DNA of 64,000 nucleotides, taken from Flectonema sp. DT1601 (taxonomy: Eukaryota; Euglenozoa; Diplonemea; Diplonemida; Diplonemidae). The translations under genes were made by a program, and so were the position numbers. The notes beneath the pieces are model-generated. The model was not told the origin of the DNA and ran no database searches. It was given only the letters and a program-made list of their open reading frames with translations. Where the stretch lies: NCBI GenBank assembly GCA_964019425.1, contig OZ025794.1:620001-684000 (forward strand), read 5' to 3'. The number at the start of each line of letters is the position of its first letter. Within the stretch, counting starts at the first letter, position 1. Below, piece by piece: positions 10,899-19,829 of the stretch.

Positions 10899-13500
10899 AT
10901 CTACACTCTGCGAGAAGGGCAAACGCGTATTTTGATTATAACAGAACCTCTTTCGACATGAGGAGTGCTTATCTATATTGACGTTACCTTTTATCGTTGT
11001 GTCGGGAAAAAACAATACATTTATTCATCATTATAATTATGCTCAAAACAATTATTTCCCACCTTTTTTATTTTGTATCACGAAAAAAAAGGGAAAAAAA
11101 AAAAAGTATTCTGAAATCTACTTAGTTGAAAACTGTAAAGTATCTGAACTTCTACACTAATACTCCTACTAACGTTGTCTTCTACTCTGAATGAAGTTAA
11201 ATCTTCTGTTACTTACCTCAGCTTAACTTTATTACTTGTCTATGATAATATTTAAGTATTTTTAAGTTTTTTACGTTGTCGAATTATCACTCCTCCTTGT
11301 ATGTGCGTGAAAACATTGAATCGCGCAACCTCGTGATCGTTTTTCTGTTTGATTTTGAGAAGGTGAAGGAAATCACGTACTCAATTAGTTTTTTTGTGTT
11401 CTTTTCTCATCATGGGTTATCTATGAAATTATAAAACTAATGTCGTACCTTTGCAAATTCAGTTTTCTTTTGATTTATTTCTTAAATTAGGGTGCATTAT
11501 TTTCTTCTTGCAAAGTTATAGTATTCCACAGCGCTGTGGGGTGATAAAAAGAATAAGTATTTATTTATATTTCCACAGTTCTTTTCATGTCAGGGTTCCC
11601 GTTTTTTTATTAGATTTTTTCGTTGCTTATATAATTGCTGCTAAGATTGCTCTCGTCGTAGCATCTTCGGTGTTAATTAACGGTCAAAAGCTCTGATGAG
11701 TGGGTACCGAATAGGTAGCATATGAATAAATTGAAATAACGCTCACCTGCATTCAGATTTCTTGTTTGTATTCCATTAGCCATTAGTTGTTAGGTAGCTT
11801 ATACTTTTGCTTTCCCAAGTCTTCCTTTTTATTTTGATAAGTTAAGTGTGATTTGACATCACATTCTCTTTTTGTTGTGTATATGGGATTATGTACTCCC
11901 AATGTGTGTGTGTTTTTTTTTTCCTTGCGAAATCTTTCTCGTAGTTTGGTCATGTTGTGTGTTTGATTTTTTCATTTTTTTTCTTGTATTCGAATTTTCA
12001 CAATACAAAGAAAAAATACTACGAAAAAAACCACTTACAGTATTAAGCTGAAGAGTCCACGCTCGAACATGTTGTTGTTTTTTAAGTGCATTGATGCCAC
12101 CTCCCGACTTACATACGTTATCTTTGCTTTTTAGCTACTCTACTAAAATGAAGCTTCAGTTTAACCTTATTACTTATTTTTTGATAATATTATTATAATG
12201 TTTATTGCTGTCTACATTGTCAAACTATCACCCCATCGACTAATATAAAATGTGAATCCCTCTTTCGAAATGTGTTTGGATTCATATTTTGATTTTCTTG
12301 TTTGCTCGGCGGGGAATGGACTGGATTTTTATCATTCGTTTGTTTTGAGAAAATTTTCGGTTTGTTTTTTTAAAGAATAATATTTTTTAGTGATGATTTT
12401 TTACCAAAAGAAATGCGATTATCTACTATTCGGTAGTTTAAAATTTTTTTTTTTTTTTTTTAAAAATTTCTGCGCAATGTGCGAGAAAACTAACGATTAA
12501 AAAAAAAAACCCCTTAAAACAAAATCCATAAAATAACTTTTTAACTGTGAACCCTGCCTGTTACATAATATAAAAAAAAAAATATATATCAGTCATTCCT
12601 TTTTTTTGCGAACAAAAAACACCATTTTCTCACCGCCTGAGCAAGGTTACACGATATGTTACTTTTGCTCGATTTTTTATTTTTTGGAATCGGGGAGGGT
12701 GCGATCTGTAAAATTAGGCATAGGGATATACTTTTAAACATGGTAAGTGCTGCTAAAAAGAGATAAACGTCTCTTTGCAAAATTTCCTTGGTACTACTCA
12801 ATGATAAATATTAATTCCAGACCTGGAATGGAAAGATCGAGAAAATCTGAGTAAAAAACACCCCTAAATTTTTTTTTTTTACTATTTTTTTTCCCTTCTC
12901 CCGCACTCAAGAGATATGCACCTTTTTACTAACAAATCAACCCTAGTAGCAATTATGTAAGGAAAATGTTGCATCTGTGGTGGTGATAATGATCATTAAG
13001 TATCAAAGTAGGTCCAAAAAGGCAGGTAGTAACAATCTGCCTCACCGGCACATGCTTAGTACTCTTTAATATATTTTTGCTCGATTATTTTTTCTCTGGA
13101 TCCCGCTGGGCCAGCAGTGTAAAATTAGACCCTTCGATTAATTTTTAGTTTTGGTACTTGTCCACGGCTGAGCTGATTTAGTAAACCACAAAATCTCTTT
13201 TCTCAATTCGGGTGACAAGTATGTGATGCCAACCTCCCGATTTCGGACGGAAATGAACCCAACGATGCAGCGCATTAAAATGCCGCTTCGATCGAAAAAT
13301 TTACAATTTTTTTTGAAAATCTTTTTCAATGTCCAAAATTTGTTCGCAAAAAAAAGGAATGACTGATATATATATAAAATCGTTAAAAAACTTTTGTGAT
13401 GCTCAGGCTATTCCTTTTGGTTGATTGTTGATTGTGTAGTTGCGCGATACGAATTTTCTTTTTGAAAGCTGCCTATCTTGTCTGTTATATTTCTAAATAG

Positions 13501-13558
13501 TGGAAAGCTGACAATTGCATACTGTGTTCGGTATATCCTGTCAGCCTAGGCTTTTCCA
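13501..13558. other. 13-bp hairpin upstream of a dispersed repeat
   Basis: TGGAAAGCTGACA (13501-13513) pairs with TGTCAGC (13539-13545) and TTTCCA (13553-13558), with a 7-nt bulge on the right arm. The left arm string GGAAAGCTGACA also occurs near 9793. The dispersed repeat copy begins 32 nt downstream. Confidence 0.35.
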
Positions 13559-13590
13559 TAACAATTCTAACAAGATTTGGTCTAATTACA

Positions 13591-13683
13591 TTGCTGTTGC
13601 CTCGTAGCTCTAGGGAGTTAACTCGATGCTCTTTAGTTTGCTGTATCAGCGATGCTCAGTACGCAATGTATCGGACCTCTTTA
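13591..13683. repeat. dispersed repeat, copy 3
   Basis: The longest partner of the 543-636 copy, roughly 85 % identical by eye over about 93 nt and ending near CTCTTTATC versus CTTCCTTAT. It lies in a gene-poor region and its minus strand is open in the same frame as copy 1. Origin unknown. Confidence 0.55.
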
Positions 13684-15186
13684 TCTCTCTATCAATCATC
13701 TAAATTTGAAAAAGATAGAACTCTGTTGATCAAAAGCAAATATATGCTAGCCCATCCTGGTGAGCTCCGTTGGACATTAAGAATCGGTTCTTTTGAAATA
13801 GACCAATTGATAAATCCGATTTATTAATAAACTGGAATGAAGTCCCTTAGAACTTACGGATGAAGGCGTAAGAGGGACAAGTAGTATAAGATTAAGGCTC
13901 CTGAATCTACGTATTCCACAAGTGTTTTATGGAACAGCGGAACAATTGTTGTTTTTATGACCTTTCTTTTTTTTTTTTATATTTTGATTTAGTGCAATTT
14001 TTTATAAGGAACTCATATTCTATCTAAATTTGAACCAATTTTTATTTTATTTTTTTTGTACACTCGTTGCGTCAGCGTCACGTAGGTTCTGCGAGAAACC
14101 AGTTTTGTGTTATTAGCAAGTCTACTGATGTGAAAAACCATATATTTTTTATTAGTATTGCAGGGATGTGACAGCTACTCGCAGCATATGTCACTCTCAC
14201 TGCACTATTATAATGTACCAATTCAGTTTCTTTCCATAATGAAGAAGAAGTATGCTATTTCTCATCTTGGATCTGTCTGCGGTGTAAAAAGATTACAAAA
14301 TTAAAAAAAGTATCAATTTACCCCTCTTCCTTCTTTCTAATTTCGAGCACCGAAATTAGAAAGCTTATTAACTATTTCTAGTTCGGTTGTTTTTTTTTTT
14401 TTTTCATTCTTTTTTTCTTTTCTTCCTTCTCTCCTTTGATTAGCGTTAGTTCAAGCCTGACTTGACTGTTATAGTGTGTACTACGTGATTGTTTTCCTTT
14501 CCCTTGCTCTTTTTTTAGTCAAATATATATTGAAGAAAAGAAAAAAAAAGAGCACCGAAGTAGTACCCTGTGTGTTAATTTCCCCCTTCTTTCCCCCCTT
14601 AAAAAAACACTGAATGAAGAAACTAGATACCTAGCACTCATCTTATACAGCTACGTTGGATTACATAATTAAGTAAGAAACGAGTGTCAACGTTTCGTAT
14701 AACTGTTACCTCTACATACAGTCAGCCATGATTTATTGTTATCTTGTTGTGTTTGCACATGTCTTGTGTACGTGGGTCGCTGTCAATGACTTGGTTTGCA
14801 TCTCGATCACTCAACATTCATTCAGATTGATATTTTTAAAAAATAAATATCGGAATCAGAATTTGTTGTTTTCTACAGATCTCTCCTTCAAAAGCAGCTA
14901 TGATCATACACAAATAGCCTTGTTCTTCTCCCTACTTTATCCTACACATCTACCTAAGACATTTGTGTGGTGTTTTTTTTTCTCTTTCCTTTTCTCTTCT
15001 GGTAGTCATGTACTAACCAACTAACTAACGTACTGTACTAGAAATAGTTTGGATAGGAATTTTGGTTATTTTTTAGCAAGCAACACTTCAAAGCCGTTTG
15101 AAAATGAGGATCGAGGAAGTCAATTATATCACCAACAAGACACTACTCAAAAAAGTATAATTAAAACCCCGATTACCTCCACGGCC

Positions 15187-15348
15187 ATGGCACGTATCGT
15201 GCTGACTTTTGTTCTGCAATTTGGTGCTTTCCTCAGTTTCTCACATTCCCAGATACACCACCCCTTCTGTGACCGATCTGAGTTGTTTTGCAGGAACTCA
15301 CAGTATCCTGCCGACATTCGAGTCGTTTTCAGTTTCTTTAATTTCTGA
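15187..15348 (+). CDS. possible small secreted peptide
   Basis: A 53-codon ORF from an ATG at 15187 in the context CCACGGCCATGG. Its N-terminus, MARIVLTFVLQFGAFLSFSH, looks like a signal peptide, followed by a short Cys-containing tail (HPFCDRSELFCRN). The codon mix is less T-rich than the surrounding noncoding DNA. No family recognised, no clean acceptor directly upstream and no homologue known to me. It could be chance or one exon of a longer gene. Confidence 0.22.
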   Translation: MARIVLTFVLQFGAFLSFSHSQIHHPFCDRSELFCRNSQYPADIRVVFSFFNF

Positions 15349-15507
15349 TTGTTATGGTTACGTTAGTTACTTTTTTCAATTCATTAAAAGGATGGGAGGG
15401 ACAAAATAAAATGAAACGTCAACACTAACTGTTCTGAAAAACTTTAATTATTAGCAAGCATTTAACAATATATTTTTATTACGAACAGTGAATTATTAAC
15501 AAACTAT

Positions 15508-17094
15508 ATGATGTCTCTCGAGGCGTCTGCAGCTCTTCGGATCCAGAGTGCGGTACGCATGTGGCAATCACAGAGTGAAATGAGTTCCAGACGGGAACAA
15601 ACTATGCAGCGAAAGACCGAAATTCGTCGCAACGATGCCGCGAGATGCATCCAACTCGCTGTTATGAAATATATAAAAAAGAGGGCTCAGTCTACTTTGC
15701 GAATTCAGAAGTGGTGGAAAGTAGCACAGGCAATGTCAGATAAGCGAAGAAAATGTCAAGCGATAAAATTTAAATGCGAATTAGAATACAAGTCGCGTGC
15801 TGCAGCAACCATCCAAGCGTTCCACAGAGGATGCAGAGATCGCACGTTTACTCTTAGACTCCGTACTGCATACCACTTACAATCAATTGGTAGGTCTATG
15901 TTAGCGAGAAGACATCTCAGTCGTCAACAGGAATGTAATACAGCTAAGGCTAGTACAAGTATTAATGCGTTGTTAATTATTCAAAAGTTTGTAAGGAAGA
16001 TTATAACAACCAGTAAGATAAGAGCCAGTAGACTAGAAAGACTACAAGATCTCGATCACGATGATGCTGTTGCAGCGGCTCAAGTAATTCAACGATTTTA
16101 TAGATCTGTTAGTCAGCGTCGACGAGAGGAGGGAGCTTCAAGAAAACTTCAGAGAGCTGTAAAAATTGCATTTGGAATCAGAAAGTCTCGCCAAAAAGCT
16201 CTCGCAAGCCCAACAGACGTAATGCGACTTCAGCGAATTTGTCGCGGAATGATAACTCGCAAAAAACTATTTAACTTAGAGTATACAATGCTTCAAGAAG
16301 ACAGGCAATACGCTGCTGAAGTTATTCAAAAAAATTATCGATCAACGCTTTGCCGTCGCAAAATGCGACAGGCCTTTAAAGCCGCTCTTCAGACATCAAA
16401 CCAACTATCTGTTTTACTCTTACAAAGGGCTGGTCGATCAATGTTGTCAAAGCAAAGACTTGTTATAAATAATATGAAAAGACAAGATTTACTTAAGAAA
16501 GGAAGGAATATGAATAAAGCAATAAAAACTCTTCAGAGGATTGGAAAAGGTTGTCGGGGTAGACACCGTCTTCATCTACTGTATGGAATAGTAAAGGCTC
16601 CTGAGATAATTGCAGCTGATAGAGAACCAAGTCCTCCAAGTGGGTTTAACTATTATGAAGTTACGGCATCAGCTGATCGATTCAGTGCTGATGAATTACC
16701 AAGCACTTCAATTACGTTATCTCCCGTAAAGAAGGTTCCTTTCTCATCCATTCCATGGAGGCAAATGCGGGGAGGAGGACGTTCTAGTGGACATCCAAGT
16801 AGTAGAAGTCTTGCTGGTCCTTCACTGAGCTCTCCTGCAAATCGAAAAGCACTCAAAAAAACACCTTCCTCCACAACTGGTGCTGTCATGAGAGTGGTTG
16901 ATGAGTGGCGCACATTTGAATCTCGTCACAGAAAGCTGACTACATTCCGTCCTCGACATAAGTCCTTGACAACACATCCATCAATAGGATCACCTTACGC
17001 TACTAAGCCTCGAGGAGCTGCTTATGGTCATTCGGTAATTCTACCGAGTCCTACAGTAAAAAAATCAGCGTTTCTCCCTTCTCTTCATAATTAA
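15508..17094 (+). CDS. IQ-motif array protein
   Basis: A 528-residue basic protein dominated by about ten IQ or IQ-like motifs between residues 7 and 370, such as ALRIQSAVRMWQ, ARCIQLAVMKY, TLRIQKWWK, AATIQAFHRGCRDR, AQVIQRFYRS, VMRLQRICRGMITRKK, AEVIQKNYRSTLCRRK and LLLQRAGRSML. IQ motifs bind calmodulin, centrin or myosin light chains. There is no motor or kinase domain, so the protein is best read as a scaffold, perhaps cytoskeletal or ciliary. The C-terminal 150 residues are Ser/Pro-rich and probably disordered. The ATG lies 19 nt after an ACGAACAG acceptor at 15488; a second in-frame ATG is the next codon. Not assignable to a named orthologue. Confidence 0.85.
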   Translation: MMSLEASAALRIQSAVRMWQSQSEMSSRREQTMQRKTEIRRNDAARCIQLAVMKYIKKRAQSTLRIQKWWKVAQAMSDKRRKCQAIKFKCELEYKSRAAATIQAFHRGCRDRTFTLRLRTAYHLQSIGRSMLARRHLSRQQECNTAKASTSINALLIIQKFVRKIITTSKIRASRLERLQDLDHDDAVAAAQVIQRFYRSVSQRRREEGASRKLQRAVKIAFGIRKSRQKALASPTDVMRLQRICRGMITRKKLFNLEYTMLQEDRQYAAEVIQKNYRSTLCRRKMRQAFKAALQTSNQLSVLLLQRAGRSMLSKQRLVINNMKRQDLLKKGRNMNKAIKTLQRIGKGCRGRHRLHLLYGIVKAPEIIAADREPSPPSGFNYYEVTASADRFSADELPSTSITLSPVKKVPFSSIPWRQMRGGGRSSGHPSSRSLAGPSLSSPANRKALKKTPSSTTGAVMRVVDEWRTFESRHRKLTTFRPRHKSLTTHPSIGSPYATKPRGAAYGHSVILPSPTVKKSAFLPSLHN

Positions 17095-18231
17095 AACTTT
17101 TTTTTGAGTTTTTTTTGTTCTCGTAAGAAACCGTCATTCAGTTTTTCCAGAAATATGATTGTGTTTTCTTTTTGGTATCAGCAGGTTTCACACAGTTCTT
17201 GTTGAGCTATCTCGCCCCTGAGGTATGACGGTCGCTGAGTATTTATCCTTTCCTTGCCTGATTCGTTCTGCTTGCGATTGTTATTTATAATTTCGCCGGC
17301 TGGGAACGGCTATCCGATATTTGTTATAAATAGGAGTGTCTATTTTTTTTATTTATTTCTTTTTGTTTGTTTGCGAGAGCAAATTATCACTGCGGTGCTT
17401 CATGTACGCAACCGGTAGCAGTCACGCAAGGGATTATATTTTTAGTTTTTTGTTTTGTTAAATTAAGAATATCGATAACTGTTTACAAGCGTATTTTGAT
17501 CTTCCCAGAGATGGGAGTAAGCGACGTGTGCTACTTGTTGTTGTTGTTGTTGTTGTTGTTGTTATTATTTTTTTTTGATTTGTTCTGTTTTTGTTCAACT
17601 CTTCCCCAGTTATTATTTATTATTATTGTGCTACTTGATATCTGCAGGCAGTTCATTATTTTTCCTTCCTATAATCAATTGAGCTAGTGATCTTCCAGTT
17701 CAGATTCCCAGATAGGCTTTTTTTTTTTTTTGCTTTGGCACAAGGTGGTTAATTAAAAGGGGGAAAAAAAAAAAAAAAAAAAAATTATAATCCCTTTCCA
17801 CAGTGCCCAGGTATTCCTTATAAATAAATCCTTTTTATGATTATTGTAGTGAAGCTTATTGGCTTTTCTCTAGTTGCCTACTCCTTACTAAAATTACTTT
17901 TAGTCAAATGTATCATAACTAAATGTATATTTTAGTTAACTCTGAAACAATAAAGATATTTGTTTCTTAAATATATCTAAATGTTGTTATGTTATGTGAT
18001 CGTTTTTCCAAATGCTGTTTTGGTATAATAAACGGGAAAAAGAAAAAAAAGAACTTGAAAAAAGAAAGAAAAAAACTTTGTAATTGCTCCAGTCAGTTCG
18101 TGTGCTCAGCGTATTGAGATCTGTTCTCGAAAAAAAAAAAAAAAAAAAAAAAAATTGTCAGATATTTATTTAAATAGCAGTAATAAGAATATTAATTAAA
18201 TACCACCAGTCTCGGTCCAGACAACAATCAA
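17095..18231. other. intergenic region
   Basis: No gene seen. Contains a (TTG)n microsatellite near 17537-17562, A runs near 17764-17783 and 18129-18153, and T-rich tracts. It ends with the pyrimidine-bearing acceptor CTCGGTCCAG at 18220 before the next ATG. Confidence 0.6.
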
Positions 18232-19551
18232 ATGGATAATCCCCTTCGTCGAAACCGTTTAACCGCACCTGAAACAAACAGACAATTATCACTTGCTGGT
18301 TTAGGACCCAGTCAAGCAATTCGTACATATAGAGGGAAAGAAAAGGTTAGAACAAGAGCTGTCGAACTTGCTTTTCGTAATTTCTTAGAACATCGACATG
18401 AAAGGGTATTTCCGCCTGATAACTTCCTACGTGGGACTGGACGTGACCGTTTGCTTCCAAAAAGACACAAAGAAATCCCCCAATTGAATATATTAGAAGA
18501 TACCTGTCCATCTTCTTTGCAATCCACACTTCGGAAAAAACCACCTCCAGGGATGAAAGTTGTATTCTACAAACAACAAGAAAGAGGAGGAAGCCCAAGT
18601 AGATTTCATTCATTCAGAAGACAACACACTCCTAACGTTCATCTTAATTTAGATAAAGAAGACTCAAGACCGATGACAGCTCCGCTAGGATCTAAACTAT
18701 CAAAATATGTCGTAGCACAGTTAGGAGACTTTGATAAGAAACTTAGAACTCTGTCTGGACTACCAGAACCTGGTTCCATACCAGACTGTGTTCCAGAAGG
18801 TAAAAAACGGAGGAGGAGTAGTCAAATGACACACAGAGAGTCTCTTGTGTTCCCTAAAGGTGTTATTCTTGATGATCCGTGTGAGGGTGCGGCAGTTGTG
18901 ACGAGATATTCGCATCTACTTCAGGCACTTAAGAAACGAGGAGCCATCCGACTTGCTAGATATATGACTGTGACTGAAGCAAAAAATATTTTTTCACATC
19001 CAAGAATAGACCATGATCAATTCATTCAAACTATTATAAGGAAGACCGGAGATAAAACTCTCACGAATGACTTGTCTGCGATATTCAAGCTTATGCTCAG
19101 CCTCCGACTAGAGGACTCAGCCGAACCAACTATTTCAAAAGATGTTTGGATTACTTGCTCACACTTTATGTGGAGACATTATTTCGGTGATACGGAGGCT
19201 TTATTGAAAGCAACTTTCTTAGTATTGTCTCAACGAGCTGCTGCTGACTGTGGAGATTCATTTGTTATCACACGTGCAGATCTTCATATACTTCTTTCAA
19301 GTTATCGAATAAGAAAACATTCTTCTCCTGTTGTCACTACTGCTGTTGAGCGTCTTATTACTTCGATGGAGTGGGATGATGATTCAACGGACTTTACTAC
19401 ATTTGAAAAGGCTGTTAGAGCGAATGATGTTCTGAAGAATGCCTTTATTGGTTATTGTGATGAGTCTTTTACCTATCATTCTGAGAGAGGGTTGACAGGC
19501 TTGTCACTCAGTCAGTCAGTCAGGGAAAATAGTGACAATTACACACTTTGA
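18232..19551 (+). CDS. gene X: unknown protein with degenerate EF-hand-like C-terminus
   Basis: A 439-residue protein. The N-terminal 200 residues are basic and probably disordered, with short Arg/Lys-rich patches. The C-terminal part, from about 215, is helical and carries EF-hand-like loops (WDDDSTDFTTFEKA near 380, DSFVITRADLHILL near 345). Neither is a canonical 12-residue calcium loop. The start is the first ATG after an acceptor at 18220. The last 147 codons, from 19111, begin the 4.4 kb tandem-duplication unit; two 5'-truncated copies of this C-terminus lie downstream, at 23511 and 27921. The stop codon region is rich in CAGT repeats (Ser-Gln). Function unknown; a calcium-binding or cytoskeletal role is only a guess. 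Confidence 0.8.
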   Translation: MDNPLRRNRLTAPETNRQLSLAGLGPSQAIRTYRGKEKVRTRAVELAFRNFLEHRHERVFPPDNFLRGTGRDRLLPKRHKEIPQLNILEDTCPSSLQSTLRKKPPPGMKVVFYKQQERGGSPSRFHSFRRQHTPNVHLNLDKEDSRPMTAPLGSKLSKYVVAQLGDFDKKLRTLSGLPEPGSIPDCVPEGKKRRRSSQMTHRESLVFPKGVILDDPCEGAAVVTRYSHLLQALKKRGAIRLARYMTVTEAKNIFSHPRIDHDQFIQTIIRKTGDKTLTNDLSAIFKLMLSLRLEDSAEPTISKDVWITCSHFMWRHYFGDTEALLKATFLVLSQRAAADCGDSFVITRADLHILLSSYRIRKHSSPVVTTAVERLITSMEWDDDSTDFTTFEKAVRANDVLKNAFIGYCDESFTYHSERGLTGLSLSQSVRENSDNYTL

Positions 19552-19829
19552 TAGTAATTTTTGTTATGGTTGTATCGCTGCTAATAATTCTTTTAAGGAA
19601 AAGAGGAGTAGCTTTTTATGTTTATGTTCGACTTCTGTCTGTGCATTTACTTTAGTTTTAAGTAGTATTGTTGCCTGTTTTGGAATACACAACGCACATT
19701 TACCCCCCTCAAAAAAAGTATTTCCACAAAAAAAAAAAAAAAAAAGGGTGTGAGAAATTTTCTTAAATAAGTGAATGGGGTCTGAGATTGAAAATTATTT
19801 TTGTTTTTCAGAATATTTCAAAAAGAAAC

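Larger units (their letters stand above)
6591..15186. other. 8.6 kb gene-poor T-rich region with dispersed repeats and hairpins
   Basis: No convincing protein gene. ORFs are short and read homopolymer-rich sequence. The T-rich strand is the sense strand of the surrounding genes. Embedded are structured candidates at 6793-6878, 7522-7561, 8627-8726, 10754-10838 and 13501-13558. Dispersed repeat copies lie at 8561-8632, 10861-10898 and 13591-13683. A diverged AT-rich pair lies near 11205-11290 and 12140-12240, and a third relative lies near 1850. The string GGAAAGCTGACA recurs near 9793 and 13502. Multi-exon genes with very short exons cannot be excluded by eye. Confidence 0.55.

Noticed and set aside
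6591-15186. Retroelement or DNA transposon in the gene-poor region
   Set aside because: No reverse transcriptase, integrase or transposase motif in any frame and no long terminal repeats seen.
19532-19753. 73-codon frame between genes X and Y
   Set aside because: Reads 3' untranslated sequence and an A run; changed by indels in the duplicate unit, so not conserved as protein.
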